DNA from: CAYNST01 sp964546435
Lineage (GTDB): Bacteria > Pseudomonadota > Gammaproteobacteria > Pseudomonadales > Cellvibrionaceae
Assembly: GCA_964546435.1 (NCBI GenBank)
Contig: CAZJKJ010000007.1
Span: 1 to 64,000 of the forward strand
Direction of reading: 5' to 3'
DNA length: 64,000 nt
Every line of letters begins with the position of its first letter. Positions within the stretch are counted from its first letter, which is position 1. The notes under the pieces were generated by a model that worked only from the letters and a program-made list of their open reading frames with translations, was not told where the DNA came from and did no database searches. Below, in pieces: positions 7,957 through 17,674 of the stretch. Position numbers and translations under genes: made by a program.

Positions 7957-9471
7957 TCAGGGGCTGATGGCGAGGTCGGCTTCCGCAGACCGAAGTGCCT
8001 TGAGCAGGGCCACGGATTTTGCCACCAGAGTCGCGGCGGACGCCGGCGCGATGTCTTTGGGAATTCCCTGACCATCAGTGCTGTAGAGCACCGGCAGATT
8101 ACGTTCGATCATGACTCCGAGCGCTTCCCCAAGGCTGGCTGTCTCGTCGATCTTGGTCAGGACACACCCGGCCAGGGACGCGCTTCCATAAGCGTGCGCG
8201 GAGGCTTTGAGGGTCTGGACCTGGCTGTTGCACGCCAGTGTCAGAATTCGCTGAACGCCGGGACACGCATCCAGGGCCGCGTCCTGCTCCTTGCGCAGGG
8301 GATCGCCCTGCCGGAATCCCGCTGTATCGATCAGGATCAGGGGGAAATTGCGCAGGCTCGCCACGGTTTGCGCGAGGCTGCGCTCCTGATCCACGACCCG
8401 CACCGGCACACTGAGAATTCGCCCCAGCGCTTTCAGTTGATCGTGGGCGCCCACCCGATAGGTATCGGTGGTGATGAGCGCGACCTTGCCAAGGCCGTTC
8501 TCAAGCACATAGCGCGAGGCCAGTTTGGCGATGGTGGTGGTCTTGCCGACGCCGGTGGGACCGACGAAAGCAAACACACCGCCGGCGGCAATCGGGTCCT
8601 TGTTATTGACCGGAATCAGCCGGGACAGTCGCGCCAGCGATTCCCGCCAGGCAACGCTGACGCTTTTGCCGGGAGTGGCGCAGGAGGCGAGCCGGCGCAC
8701 CAGATGCGAGGGCAGGCCCATACGCGCCAGCCGCTTTTCAAGAGTCTCCACCGACAGTGACTGCACCGGTGCCTTGTAACTCTCGCGGTCGCTGGCCCGA
8801 TCATTGTCGCGCAGTTGCCACATCTGCTGTTCCAGCAGCATGCGCATATCGGAGATGTCGTTCTGCAACTGTGTCAGACGCGCATCGCCGTTGCCGCCCG
8901 CGTTCTTCTGCGAACCGTTAACACCCTGGCGATCGCGCACCTGCTCGACCAGATCCTTCATCTGCCGATCGGTTTTCATGTTTGTCACCGCGCCCCTGCC
9001 AGATTTCCGGCCAGTCCCGGCGGGCGCCGCGGCGCTCTTGCCGGCCGCGCCGCGAGGGTCACGGGCCTGTGCCGCACGCGCTTGTGCGGATTGTGCGGCG
9101 GCGGCCTGGGCGGCGGCCTTTTTGGAGGCCAGCATGCGTATCCGGGCAGCTTCGAGTTCGCGCTCCAGAGTTTCACCCCGGCGCTGGCCGGAGGTCACCG
9201 GATACTGGCCCGCCGCCTGCTCAATTTGTTCGCGATTTTCCCAGGCCTGATCACTGGCCAGAGGCCGATCGAAATCCTGGTCGAACTGCTGACTGAATGA
9301 CTTCCGCTCATCCACACCCCGAGGCTGCGTCTGGGGCTCGATGGAAGTGATAATTTCGACGCCTTGCGCGGTGCGCTGACTCGACAGGATAATGGCATCC
9401 GGACCCAGTTCGCTGCGTACCAGGTCGAGGGCCCGACGCATATCAGGTGCGACAAATCGTTTAACCGTCAT
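7957..9471 (-). CDS. flhF: Flagellar placement GTPase FlhF
   Basis: This SRP-type GTPase places the flagellum at the cell pole. It has 504 residues: an N-terminal basic B domain beginning MTVKRFVAPDMRRALDLVR, a long Ala/Gln-rich linker (about 110-200), an N-domain (about 235-290) and a G-domain with the P-loop VGPTGVGKTT at about 303-312, ALITTDTYRVGAHDQL, LILIDTAG and LTKIDE. The start has AGGAG six bases upstream. It begins 17 bases after flhA and precedes fleN. The Ala-rich linker is low complexity but stays in frame. Confidence 0.96.
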   Translation of the reverse strand: MTVKRFVAPDMRRALDLVRSELGPDAIILSSQRTAQGVEIITSIEPQTQPRGVDERKSFSQQFDQDFDRPLASDQAWENREQIEQAAGQYPVTSGQRRGETLERELEAARIRMLASKKAAAQAAAAQSAQARAAQARDPRGAAGKSAAAPAGTGRKSGRGAVTNMKTDRQMKDLVEQVRDRQGVNGSQKNAGGNGDARLTQLQNDISDMRMLLEQQMWQLRDNDRASDRESYKAPVQSLSVETLEKRLARMGLPSHLVRRLASCATPGKSVSVAWRESLARLSRLIPVNNKDPIAAGGVFAFVGPTGVGKTTTIAKLASRYVLENGLGKVALITTDTYRVGAHDQLKALGRILSVPVRVVDQERSLAQTVASLRNFPLILIDTAGFRQGDPLRKEQDAALDACPGVQRILTLACNSQVQTLKASAHAYGSASLAGCVLTKIDETASLGEALGVMIERNLPVLYSTDGQGIPKDIAPASAATLVAKSVALLKALRSAEADLAISP

Positions 9472-9488
9472 ATATTTCTCCTAACCTG

Positions 9489-11717
9489 TCAGGTCAAGTC
9501 ACCACCCACGGTGGCTTCAATTGTGATCTGTTTGTTGTCCGGCACTTCGTTATAGGCCAGGACATGAATATCCGGCAGATTGAACCGCGCAAAGCGGGAC
9601 ATCGTCATCCGCAGGGGGCCTGCCACCAGCAGTACCACCATTTTGCCCGCCGCTTCCTGCTGCTGGGCTGCTTCTGTCAACACCCGGCTGAGGCGTTCTG
9701 CCAGGCGCGGTTCGATAAAGGCCGTGGCATCCGCGCCAACTTTTTGCGCTTGCTGAACAGCATTGAGCAACAACTGTTCCAAGGCTGGATGCAAGGTAAT
9801 AACCGGGATGTTTTGCTCGCTTCCCACGATGTTTTGTACGATCTGGCGCGCCAGGGCCACCCGCACGTGGCCGGTGAGCGCGCCGACATCTTGACTCTTG
9901 TCCCCATGGGACGCCAACGCTTCGGCGATGGTGCGCATGTCGCGGATGGAAACCTGCTCGCGTAACAGGTTCTGCAGCACCTTGAGCAGTGTGTTGATGG
10001 TGACGGTATTGGGAATCAGCTCCTCCACCAGTTTCGGCGACTTGTCCGCCAGCAGGTCCAGCCATTTCTGCACGTCTTCGTGACCGATCAGTTCCTGGGT
10101 GTGCTGCTGGATAATCTGGTTGAGATGGGTCGCCACCACGGTGCTGGCATCAACGACGGTATAGCCGAGCGTCTGCGCCTGATCCTTGTGGGATTCCTCG
10201 ATCCAGACCGCTTCCAGTCCGAAGGCCGGATCCTGGGTTTTCATGCCCTGCAGATTGCCGAACACCTGTCCGGGATTGATCGCCAGACTCTTGTCCGGAT
10301 ACACCTCACCACCACCCAGGGTCACCCCCATCAAGGTGATGCGATAAGCGTTGGGCATCAGATCCAGGTTGTCGCGGATGTGCACGGGGGGAATCAGGAA
10401 GCCGACCTCCTGAGACAATTTTTTGCGCACGCCTTTTATCCGCCCCAGCAATTCACCCCGCTGGCTCTTGTCCACCAGCGGAATCATGCGATAACCCACT
10501 TCCAGACCCAGCATATCCACCGGGGTGACATCGTCCCAGGACACCTCGGCAGGCTCCTGGGTGCGGTCCACCGGCGCATCCAGTGCCGGGCGGGCGGAAA
10601 CCGGGGCACCGCCACCGAGAGCGCCTTTGCTGGCACCGGGCAGCCCTTTTCTCATCTGCGGACTCAGCTCTTCCACTTCCTGTGCCTGATTGCGCTTGAA
10701 GTGAATCATGTAGGCCAGAAAGCCGCTGATCAGCGCAAGACCGATAAAGGCAAAGTGCGGCATTCCAGGGATCGCACCCATGATGAACAGAATCACGGCA
10801 GAAACTCCCAGCGCTTTGGGGGATTCGAACATCTGCCCGATAACCTGATTGCTCATGCTCTCGGAGCTGTTGACCCGGGTGACCATGATGGCAGAGGCCA
10901 CGGACAGCAACAGTGACGGAATCTGGGCCACCAGACCGTCACCAATGGTCAGCAGCACATACTTTTCCGTGGCATCGCCAAACGCCAGGTTGTGCTGCAT
11001 CATGCCGATGGCAACGCCGCCGATGACGTTGATAAACAGGATCAGGATACCGGCGACCGAGTCACCGCGGACAAACTTGCTGGCACCATCCATGGCCCCG
11101 TAAAAATCGGCTTCGGCCGCTACGTCGGCGCGCCGGATCTTGGCCTGATCCTGGTCGATCAGGCCGGCGTTAAGATCCGCATCGATGGCCATTTGCTTGC
11201 CGGGCATGGCATCCAGGGTGAAGCGGGCACTGACCTCGGAGATGCGCCCGGCGCCCTTGGTAATCACCACGAAGTTGATAATGATCAAAATAATGAAGAC
11301 CACCAGACCGACCGCGAAGTTACCCCCGATCACCACTTCGCCGAAAGACTGAATCACTTTACCGGCCGCAGCACCGCCGTTATGCCCTTCCAGCAGCACT
11401 ACCCGGGTCGAGGCGACGTTCATCGCCAGCCGCAACAGCGTGGCTACCAGCAAAATGGTGGGAAAGACGGCGAAATCCAGTGGCCGCATGGCGTAAACGC
11501 TCACCAGCAGCACGACGATGGACAGGGCAATGTTGAACGAGAAGAACGCATCCAGCAGAAACGGCGGCAGGGGCAGGACCATCATGCCCAAGAGCATCAG
11601 GACCAGAATCGGTATCGACAGATTGCCATGCCATAGCAAACGCGCCGATGTCATCGCTGACTCCCGGCTCATATTTCCGGGAACAGATTTAATATGTTGA
11701 AAAAGTGATACCGCCAT
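9489..11717 (-). CDS. flhA: Flagellar type III export apparatus protein FlhA
   Basis: FlhA is the major membrane component of the export gate. Its 742 residues comprise about eight N-terminal membrane helices with the conserved loop ARFTLDAMPGKQMAIDADLNAG, then a cytoplasmic domain that binds export substrates and chaperones. The family usually has about 690-710 residues. An in-frame ATG 15 codons later (MSRESAMTSARL) may be the true start. The first ATG has GAGAG upstream and the second GGA, so the sequence does not decide. It is the fourth gene of fliQ-fliR-flhB-flhA-flhF. Confidence 0.96.
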   Translation of the reverse strand: MAVSLFQHIKSVPGNMSRESAMTSARLLWHGNLSIPILVLMLLGMMVLPLPPFLLDAFFSFNIALSIVVLLVSVYAMRPLDFAVFPTILLVATLLRLAMNVASTRVVLLEGHNGGAAAGKVIQSFGEVVIGGNFAVGLVVFIILIIINFVVITKGAGRISEVSARFTLDAMPGKQMAIDADLNAGLIDQDQAKIRRADVAAEADFYGAMDGASKFVRGDSVAGILILFINVIGGVAIGMMQHNLAFGDATEKYVLLTIGDGLVAQIPSLLLSVASAIMVTRVNSSESMSNQVIGQMFESPKALGVSAVILFIMGAIPGMPHFAFIGLALISGFLAYMIHFKRNQAQEVEELSPQMRKGLPGASKGALGGGAPVSARPALDAPVDRTQEPAEVSWDDVTPVDMLGLEVGYRMIPLVDKSQRGELLGRIKGVRKKLSQEVGFLIPPVHIRDNLDLMPNAYRITLMGVTLGGGEVYPDKSLAINPGQVFGNLQGMKTQDPAFGLEAVWIEESHKDQAQTLGYTVVDASTVVATHLNQIIQQHTQELIGHEDVQKWLDLLADKSPKLVEELIPNTVTINTLLKVLQNLLREQVSIRDMRTIAEALASHGDKSQDVGALTGHVRVALARQIVQNIVGSEQNIPVITLHPALEQLLLNAVQQAQKVGADATAFIEPRLAERLSRVLTEAAQQQEAAGKMVVLLVAGPLRMTMSRFARFNLPDIHVLAYNEVPDNKQITIEATVGGDLT

Positions 11718-11836
11718 CAGGTGCTCTCACGACAGAAAATTGGCGCATTGAACTGCTGCCAGTGCTCATCGCAAAAAGCATTCCGTAACGTCAGTTCAGC
11801 TGGGCACTGCGTATTCGAGAGCGAGAAAACAACTGA

Positions 11837-12973
11837 TTAATCAGGGAAATTAAGATCGGGGGGCACGCGAATATTGGTCGGTGCACCGGGCCGTTCGCCC
11901 CGGCCGGCGCGCCATGCTCGCAACTGAAAAATGTAGGCGAGCACCTGGGCCACCGCCAGATACAGGCCCTGGGGTATTTCCCCCTTGATCTCCGTCGTGT
12001 GATAAATCGCCCGGGCAAGCACCGGCGAGCGCACGTTCTCGATCTTGTGCTCCCGGGCGATCTCGCGGATCTTCATCGCGGTCTGATCCACGCCTTTGGC
12101 CAGAAGGATCGGGGTTTCCATGGTGTTGGGGTCGTAGCGCAACGCAATCGCATAGTGCGTGGGGTTGGTGATGATCACGTCCGCCTTGGGGACGTCGGCC
12201 ATCATGCGGCGATTGGCGATTTCCCGCTGCATCTGGCGGATGCGGCCTTTGACTTCCGGTTTGCCCTCGGACTCCTTGTATTCCTGCTTGATGTCTTCCT
12301 TGGTCATGCGCAGTTTTTTGGCGTGTTCAAAGATCTGCCAGGGGACGTCGATGAAGGCAATCACCACCGTCGATGCCGATATCAGGATTGCCGCCCACAG
12401 GCTGAGGCGCAACGCATGGGCAATGGCACTCTCCAGCTCTTCGCTGCTCAGCCCCAACAGTTGTGACTGGAATCCCTTCAGCGTCACAAATGCCACGCCG
12501 ATGACAATACCGACCTTGCCGATGGATTTGACCAGTTCCACCAGTGATTTGGCGGAAAACATGCGTTTCAGTCCGCTCAGAGGATTCATCCGGCTGAACT
12601 TCGGCATCAAAGCTTTGGTGCTGAACAACCAGCCCCCCAGGGCAATGGGGCCGACGATGGCGGCCACCACGATCACCGCAAACAGGGGAATCAGGGCGAA
12701 AAATGCGTCCCCAAAGGAACGGGCCAGATAGGCGACCATTAATTGCGGGTCGAACAGGACCTCGCGCTCGACCGAAAAATTGAAGCGCAGAACGTCGGCC
12801 AGCCGGCGCGCGATGAGGCCGCCGAACACCAGCAGACCAAACGTACTTGCGAGCAGTACCGCCGTTGTCGTGAGCTCCCGCGACCGGGGTATCTGCCCTT
12901 CTTCCCGGGCCTTTTCCAGTCGCCGGGGGGTGGCCTCTTCGGTTTTGTCATCGGCATCATCACCCTCGGCCAC
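11837..12973 (-). CDS. flhB: Flagellar export switch protein FlhB
   Basis: FlhB sets export specificity and cleaves itself to switch from hook to filament substrates. It has 378 residues: a Lys/Glu-rich N-terminus (TEEATPRRLEKAREEGQIPRS), four membrane helices (about 35-215), and the cytoplasmic domain with the autocleavage site NPTH at about 270-273. Only four bases separate it from fliR. A 119-base gap separates it from flhA. Confidence 0.97.
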   Translation of the reverse strand: MAEGDDADDKTEEATPRRLEKAREEGQIPRSRELTTTAVLLASTFGLLVFGGLIARRLADVLRFNFSVEREVLFDPQLMVAYLARSFGDAFFALIPLFAVIVVAAIVGPIALGGWLFSTKALMPKFSRMNPLSGLKRMFSAKSLVELVKSIGKVGIVIGVAFVTLKGFQSQLLGLSSEELESAIAHALRLSLWAAILISASTVVIAFIDVPWQIFEHAKKLRMTKEDIKQEYKESEGKPEVKGRIRQMQREIANRRMMADVPKADVIITNPTHYAIALRYDPNTMETPILLAKGVDQTAMKIREIAREHKIENVRSPVLARAIYHTTEIKGEIPQGLYLAVAQVLAYIFQLRAWRAGRGERPGAPTNIRVPPDLNFPD

Positions 12974-12976
12974 GGA

Positions 12977-13750
12977 TTACACCTCCAGCAGCCGGGCGGC
13001 AAACTGAAAGCCGTCGGAGAAGATTTTTTCGAAACTGTCCAGAAAGGATTGCAGACCGATCCAGATCAGCACCATGCCGCAGATCAGGGTAAAGGGAAAG
13101 CCGACGGCAAAGATGTTCAACTGGGGCGCGGCCCGGCTCATCACACCGAACGCGATATTGATCACCAGCAGCGAGGTCAGCACCGGCAGAGCAATCACCA
13201 GCGCGGTCGCAAACAGCCACCCCCCCAGCATGACAATGTCGTAGAACTTTTCCGGGGGTAGACCGGTGGTTGCCGGCGGCAACGATGTGAGGCTCTGCAC
13301 CAGCATCTCGGTCATGATCAGATGACCCCCAGAGGAGATGAACATGATGGTCACAATGGTGAGATAGAACTGCGATAGCACCGTGCTCTGCACCCCGTTG
13401 GCCGGGTCATTCATGGAGGCAAAACCCAACCCCATCTTCATCGCCATGTACTGGCCAGCCAGCGCGAATACCTGAAACAGGGCGACGAACACAAACCCCA
13501 TGGCAATGCCGATGAGTATTTCCCGAATCAGGAAAAGCGCGGTCTGCAAAGACAGCAGCTCCGGCACCGCAAAAGGCGGCAGCAGCGGTGCGATCAGGAA
13601 GGTGACCAGCCAGGCCAGGATCAGTCGGATACGCGCAGGCACCGCGCGGGCGCTCATGATGGGCATCACCATGAACATGGCGCCGATGCGTACAAACGGC
13701 AGAAAGTATTGATGCAGCCACTGGGACAGCTGCACATCGGACAGCTCCAT
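12977..13750 (-). CDS. fliR: Flagellar export gate protein FliR
   Basis: FliR is a membrane part of the helical FliPQR export gate. Its 257 residues are almost entirely hydrophobic helices, including ILIGIAMGFVFVALFQVFAL and the conserved LAGQYMAMKMGLGFASMNDP loop. It is sandwiched between fliQ (3-base gap) and flhB (3-base gap), the usual order. Confidence 0.96.
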   Translation of the reverse strand: MELSDVQLSQWLHQYFLPFVRIGAMFMVMPIMSARAVPARIRLILAWLVTFLIAPLLPPFAVPELLSLQTALFLIREILIGIAMGFVFVALFQVFALAGQYMAMKMGLGFASMNDPANGVQSTVLSQFYLTIVTIMFISSGGHLIMTEMLVQSLTSLPPATTGLPPEKFYDIVMLGGWLFATALVIALPVLTSLLVINIAFGVMSRAAPQLNIFAVGFPFTLICGMVLIWIGLQSFLDSFEKIFSDGFQFAARLLEV

Positions 13751-13753
13751 TAG

Positions 13754-14023
13754 CTACCCTATGATCATGGGAATATCCACCATCAACCGCTCGAACAGAT
13801 CTATCAGTTGCTGCATCAGCCAGGGTCCGGTAAACACCACAGTCCCCAGGGTAACGATCAGGCGCGGCAGAAAACTCAGAGTCTGTTCGTTGATCTGGGT
13901 GGCGGCCTGAAACACGCTGACCATCAAGCCCACCAGCAGACTCGGCCCGACAATGACCAGAATCATGATCACCGTCAGATAAAACGCGTGGCCGTAGATA
14001 TCGAGTACTACTTCCTGCGTCAT
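13754..14023 (-). CDS. fliQ: Flagellar export gate protein FliQ
   Basis: FliQ is a small two-helix membrane protein of 89 residues in the FliPQR gate. The helices are about residues 15-40 (LTVIMILVIVGPSLLVGLMV) and 52-75 (RLIVTLGTVVFTGPWLMQQL), and the connecting part contains the conserved ATQINEQTLSFLP. It starts 9 bases after fliP. Confidence 0.96.
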   Translation of the reverse strand: MTQEVVLDIYGHAFYLTVIMILVIVGPSLLVGLMVSVFQAATQINEQTLSFLPRLIVTLGTVVFTGPWLMQQLIDLFERLMVDIPMIIG

Positions 14024-14032
14024 GACACCCTC

Positions 14033-14917
14033 CTACCCGAAGCTGGCTGCCAGGGTGCCGACAATCAGCGCCCAGCCGTCCACCAGCACAAATAACATAA
14101 TCTTGAACGGCAGCGAGATGATCAGGGGCGAGAGCATCATCATCCCCATCGCCATCAGCACGCTCGCCACCACCAGGTCGATGACCAGAAACGGAATAAA
14201 AATGATGAACCCGATCTGAAACGCTGTTTTCAGCTCGGACATGATGAACGACGGCATGAGAATCCGGAACGGTATCTGGTCGGGATCACTGACCGCGCTG
14301 GTATTGGAAATGCGGAAAAACAGTGCAAGATCACTCTCCCGGGTCTGCGCCAGCATGAATTCATGGAAGGGTTCGCGGGTGCGCTCCAACGCCTCGGTGG
14401 CGCTGATCTGCTGATTGATATAGGGCTGCAGCGCGGTGCTGTTCACTTCATTGAAAACGGGCGACATGATGAAAAAGGTCAGAAACAGCGCCATGCCGAT
14501 GAGCAACTGGTTCGACGGCGACTGCTGTAAACCCAACGCCTGCCGCAATATCGAAAACACAATAATGATGCGGGTAAAGGACGTGGTCATCAGGAGCAGC
14601 GCTGGCAGAAAGGACAGCGCCGTCATCAGCATCAGGATCTGGAGCGTGATCGTGTAGTCTTCCGAACCGTCGGCCTGGGTCGTCACCGTCAGTGCCGGCA
14701 GGGCCGGAATGGGCTGCCAGGCGCCGGGGTTCTGGCTGAGCAGTTGTTCAGCCTGAGCCACCGGAGTTGTCGGTGGCTCCACCTCCTGTGCACGAGATAC
14801 TGACGATGCCGTGAGCACCAACGTAAACAACAGCAACCATTGCAGCATAATCCGCAAGCGGGAATCGGCGCCCGGATGCACACACCGCCGGCTGGTTCCG
14901 GCCATCGCGGCGTTCAT
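14033..14917 (-). CDS. fliP: Flagellar export gate protein FliP
   Basis: FliP is the main subunit of the export gate and has a cleaved signal peptide. Strong family motifs are present: MTSFTRIIIVFSILRQALG, MALFLTFFIMSPVF, and the C-terminal SELKTAFQIGFIIFIPFLVID with MGMMMLSP. The first ATG overlaps the fliO stop (ATGA) and would give 294 residues. The ATG at 14848 gives a more typical signal peptide (MLQWLLLFTLVLTASSVSRA) and about 271 residues. I keep the coupled upstream start but the downstream one is equally likely. Confidence 0.94.
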   Translation of the reverse strand: MNAAMAGTSRRCVHPGADSRLRIMLQWLLLFTLVLTASSVSRAQEVEPPTTPVAQAEQLLSQNPGAWQPIPALPALTVTTQADGSEDYTITLQILMLMTALSFLPALLLMTTSFTRIIIVFSILRQALGLQQSPSNQLLIGMALFLTFFIMSPVFNEVNSTALQPYINQQISATEALERTREPFHEFMLAQTRESDLALFFRISNTSAVSDPDQIPFRILMPSFIMSELKTAFQIGFIIFIPFLVIDLVVASVLMAMGMMMLSPLIISLPFKIMLFVLVDGWALIVGTLAASFG

Positions 14918-15414
14918 TCCTGCTTGTTACCCTGACCGAGAAATTCAGACAGCTTGCGCGAAAACTCTGCCGGCGACGAGGCGGCCAACCGGCTGTAGCT
15001 CTTGAGCGTGCGGCTACCGGGCGCGACCGCTGGCGCCACCAGCACCGGTTGTTCGAAGACATGCAAGGTGGTGACGCTGCCGGGTGCCACCCCCAACAAC
15101 AGCTGCTGACCACCAATATCTACTACGACGGCTTTTTCCCGCGCACTCAAGGGCAGGGTCGCCAGCACTTTGCAGGGACTGCTGCGGGAGAAGCCGGCGA
15201 CATTGGCGCGTTTGGCCAGCCACGCCAGCCCGAGAATCATCACGACCACCAGCACCAGCCCGATAAAAGTCTGCAGCAACATGGCGCCGGTGTCCGGCAG
15301 CGCTCGCCCGGCCGCCGTTTGCGCCTGCCCTGCCGACACTGAACAGGCGATTAGCAGTGCGCTTCCCGTTGAGAACAATTGTTTCATGGCAACTATTGAC
15401 CTCTGGTCTGTCAA
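14914..15414 (-). CDS. fliO: Flagellar biosynthesis protein FliO
   Basis: FliO helps assemble the FliPQR gate. It has 166 residues with an N-terminal signal-like segment, a membrane helix (TFIGLVLVVVMILGLAWLAKR) and a small cytoplasmic domain with the FliO pattern LPLSAREKAVVVDIGGQQLLLGV. The start overlaps the fliN stop as ATGA. A second ATG nine codons later (MKQLFSTGSALLIACSVSAG) may be the true start of the signal peptide. FliO is poorly conserved, and the position between fliN and fliP supports the call. Confidence 0.92.
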   Translation of the reverse strand: MTDQRSIVAMKQLFSTGSALLIACSVSAGQAQTAAGRALPDTGAMLLQTFIGLVLVVVMILGLAWLAKRANVAGFSRSSPCKVLATLPLSAREKAVVVDIGGQQLLLGVAPGSVTTLHVFEQPVLVAPAVAPGSRTLKSYSRLAASSPAEFSRKLSEFLGQGNKQE

Positions 15415-15806
15415 CGCAGTTTTTTGATCCGCTCCGAAGGGCTGATGACATCCGTCATGCGAATGCCGAATTTTTCATTGACCACCACCACTTCCCCGTG
15501 CGCAATCAGGGTGCCGTTCACCAGCACATCCAGCGGTTCCCCTGCCAGACGGTCCAGTTCGATGACCGACCCCTGGTTGAGCTGCAGCAGATTGCGGATG
15601 GTGATGGAAGTGCGGCCTACTTCCATGGAAATGGATACCGGAATATCCAGAATGACATCCAGATCCGGCTGACGTCCGCCGGGTCGCTTTTCATCCTCGA
15701 ATTCATCGAGTTCCACCTGCTGGGCCGTGCCGCTCTTGGGCTCTTGCTGCGCCAGGGCCTCAGCCCACTCATCGGCCATGGAATCCTGATCGTTTTCATC
15801 ACTCAT
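15411..15806 (-). CDS. fliN: Flagellar switch protein FliN
   Basis: FliN forms the lower C-ring with FliM and binds CheY-P. The 131-residue protein has an acidic N-terminal part and the SpoA fold from about residue 50, with the conserved LDIPVSISMEVGRTSITIRN, LLQLNQGSVIELDRLAGEPL and GEVVVVNEKFGIRMTDV. It overlaps fliM by four bases (ATGA) and fliO likewise, so fliM-N-O-P appear translationally coupled. Confidence 0.97.
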   Translation of the reverse strand: MSDENDQDSMADEWAEALAQQEPKSGTAQQVELDEFEDEKRPGGRQPDLDVILDIPVSISMEVGRTSITIRNLLQLNQGSVIELDRLAGEPLDVLVNGTLIAHGEVVVVNEKFGIRMTDVISPSERIKKLR

Positions 15807-16801
15807 CTGACGTCTCCTTCACTCGGTACAACATGAACATTTTTGCGGTCGATCACCTGTGTGACCTTGAGGGCAAGATTTTCCCTGGAGCGCCCCATCA
15901 CGACCCGGAACATGGGAATTCCGTTGGCGGTGACCACGCTGGTATCCGGCATGTTGACGGGAATGACATCGCCGGCCCGCAAATCCACGATGTCCCGCAG
16001 GGTGATCTCTCGCCGCACGACTTCACATTCCAGATCCACCTGCGCAGACATGACGTCCTGCCGCAACGCCCGCACCCAGCGCTCGTCCCGTTCATCGGTG
16101 TCGGACTGCAGCCCGGCATCCAGAACTTCGCGCATGGGTTCGATCATGGAATACGGAATGGTGATGTGCAGTTCGCCCCCACCCCCGTCCAGTTCAACAT
16201 GGAAGGTACTGACCACCACCACTTCGCTCGGACTGACGATGTTGGCCATGGAGGGGTTGACTTCGGAATTGACGTACTCGAAATCAATGAGCTTGATGGC
16301 TTTCCAGGCTTCGCGCAGATCGACGAACGCCTGATTCAGCACCATCTGCACCACCCGCAGTTCGGTGGGAGTGAACTCCCGTCCTTCGATCTTGGCGTGC
16401 CGGCCATCGCCGCCAAAAAAATTGTCTACCAGTTTGAAAACCAGCTTGGCATCGAGGATGATCAGTGCGGTGCCGCGCAGCGGGCGGAATTTCACCATGT
16501 TGAGGCTGGTGGGCACATAGAGGGTGTGGACGTACTCTCCAAACTTCTGGATCTGGACGCCACCCACCGAAACATCCGCTGTGCGCCGCAATAGATTGAA
16601 CATGCTGATGCGGGTGTAGCGTGCAAAGCGCTCGTTGATCATCTCCAGCGTGGGCATCCGCCCCCGGACAATGCGATCCTGACTGGTCAGATCATAATTG
16701 CTGACCCCGGTCGCATCACGCTCGCCTTCGGTTTCAATTTCACCGTCGTCAACCCCGTGAAGCAGCGCATCAATTTCGTCTTGGGACAATAAATCTTGCA
16801 C
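15803..16801 (-). CDS. fliM: Flagellar motor switch protein FliM
   Basis: FliM is the C-ring switch protein that first binds CheY-P. From the chosen GTG it has 332 residues and begins VQDLLSQDEIDALLHGVDDG, the universal CheY-binding N-terminal peptide of the family. The middle domain (about 45-230) and C-terminal SpoA domain (LRAGDVIPVNMPD near 280) follow. GTG at 16799-16801 has AGG about eight bases upstream. A longer frame opens at a TTG at 16894 but adds 31 residues unlike any FliM. The gene follows fliL. Confidence 0.95.
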   Translation of the reverse strand: MQDLLSQDEIDALLHGVDDGEIETEGERDATGVSNYDLTSQDRIVRGRMPTLEMINERFARYTRISMFNLLRRTADVSVGGVQIQKFGEYVHTLYVPTSLNMVKFRPLRGTALIILDAKLVFKLVDNFFGGDGRHAKIEGREFTPTELRVVQMVLNQAFVDLREAWKAIKLIDFEYVNSEVNPSMANIVSPSEVVVVSTFHVELDGGGGELHITIPYSMIEPMREVLDAGLQSDTDERDERWVRALRQDVMSAQVDLECEVVRREITLRDIVDLRAGDVIPVNMPDTSVVTANGIPMFRVVMGRSRENLALKVTQVIDRKNVHVVPSEGDVR

Positions 16802-16925
16802 AGATAACCTCAATATTGGCTCTCGATGTTGGCTCGCGCTATTGACGCCCGGTTCAAACCACTGGCAGACAATCGTCGAACTGCTGCTCGACAAAAATCA
16901 AACGAGCTGCATGCCACAAATCAAA

Positions 16926-17453
16926 CTACTGCATGACAAAATTCGTAAACAGCACCTGTTCAATACCCGGTTGGCCGATTTCCTGTTGCAGCAGTCGCTG
17001 GAGCTCCTGCAAGGTGGCCTGGCGCAATAATTCTTTGCCTTCTGCCGTCTGCAACTGCTCGTAATCCTGACCGCCAAAGAGCAATACCAAGGCATTGCGC
17101 AACATCGGTTGATGCAGTTCGATGGCATTGATCACCGCGCCGTCCCGCAGGAGCAGGGTCAGATCCGCCTGTAAAAACCGTTGCCGCCCCCGGACCGAGA
17201 AATTCACGATAATCGACGGCTTCATCGGATAATAAATGGCGGATTTGCGCACAGGTGTCGCCGGGTCACTTTCAATGACCGGCTCTACCGCAGGGGTGGC
17301 AAGACGAATCACGGTCAGGGTTCCGCCTATGGATACGATCATCAGCAACACGCCGGCGACCGTCAGCCATATCCACAACCGCCGAGGCTTTGCAACCACC
17401 TCGTCCTGCCCCGTTTCGCTGCCGGCCCTGCTGTCGCGTTTATCCTGAGCCAT
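16926..17453 (-). CDS. fliL: Flagellar basal body-associated protein FliL
   Basis: FliL is a single-span inner-membrane protein that encircles the stators. It has 175 residues from the ATG used here: a charged cytoplasmic end, a helix (LWIWLTVAGVLLMIVSIGG) and a periplasmic domain with YYPMKPSIIVNF and RQRFLQADLTLLL. The ATG follows GGCGG. An upstream TTG at 17483 would add ten residues. A 125-base space precedes fliM. A sigma-54-like element lies just upstream at 17492-17507. Confidence 0.93.
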   Translation of the reverse strand: MAQDKRDSRAGSETGQDEVVAKPRRLWIWLTVAGVLLMIVSIGGTLTVIRLATPAVEPVIESDPATPVRKSAIYYPMKPSIIVNFSVRGRQRFLQADLTLLLRDGAVINAIELHQPMLRNALVLLFGGQDYEQLQTAEGKELLRQATLQELQRLLQQEIGQPGIEQVLFTNFVMQ

Positions 17454-17491
17454 GTCAATTTTCCGCCGTTTACTTCCGCTCAATCGGTAAG

Positions 17492-17507
17492 AGCAAGGGA
17501 GGTGTCA
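17492..17507 (-). promoter_or_regulatory. Possible sigma-54 promoter of fliL
   Basis: The minus strand reads TGACAC-N5-TTGCT. The -12 box is perfect and the spacing correct, but the -24 GG dinucleotide is GA. It would start transcription near 17480, 27 bases before fliL. The 221-base gap after fliK makes a separate promoter plausible. Confidence 0.4.
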
Positions 17508-17674
17508 ACTAAAAGTGTATGAACCAGATAACTATCCGTCCAATTTGAAATGAAAAATAAAGTGAACGGGCTGGATACTGAACGTCAGAAGATGGTTGAC
17601 GGCTCATCAAAATGACGAACCGTCCGCCGTTGAAGCAGGCCTGCATGCGCATGCGATCAACTGTAGTTGCCGAT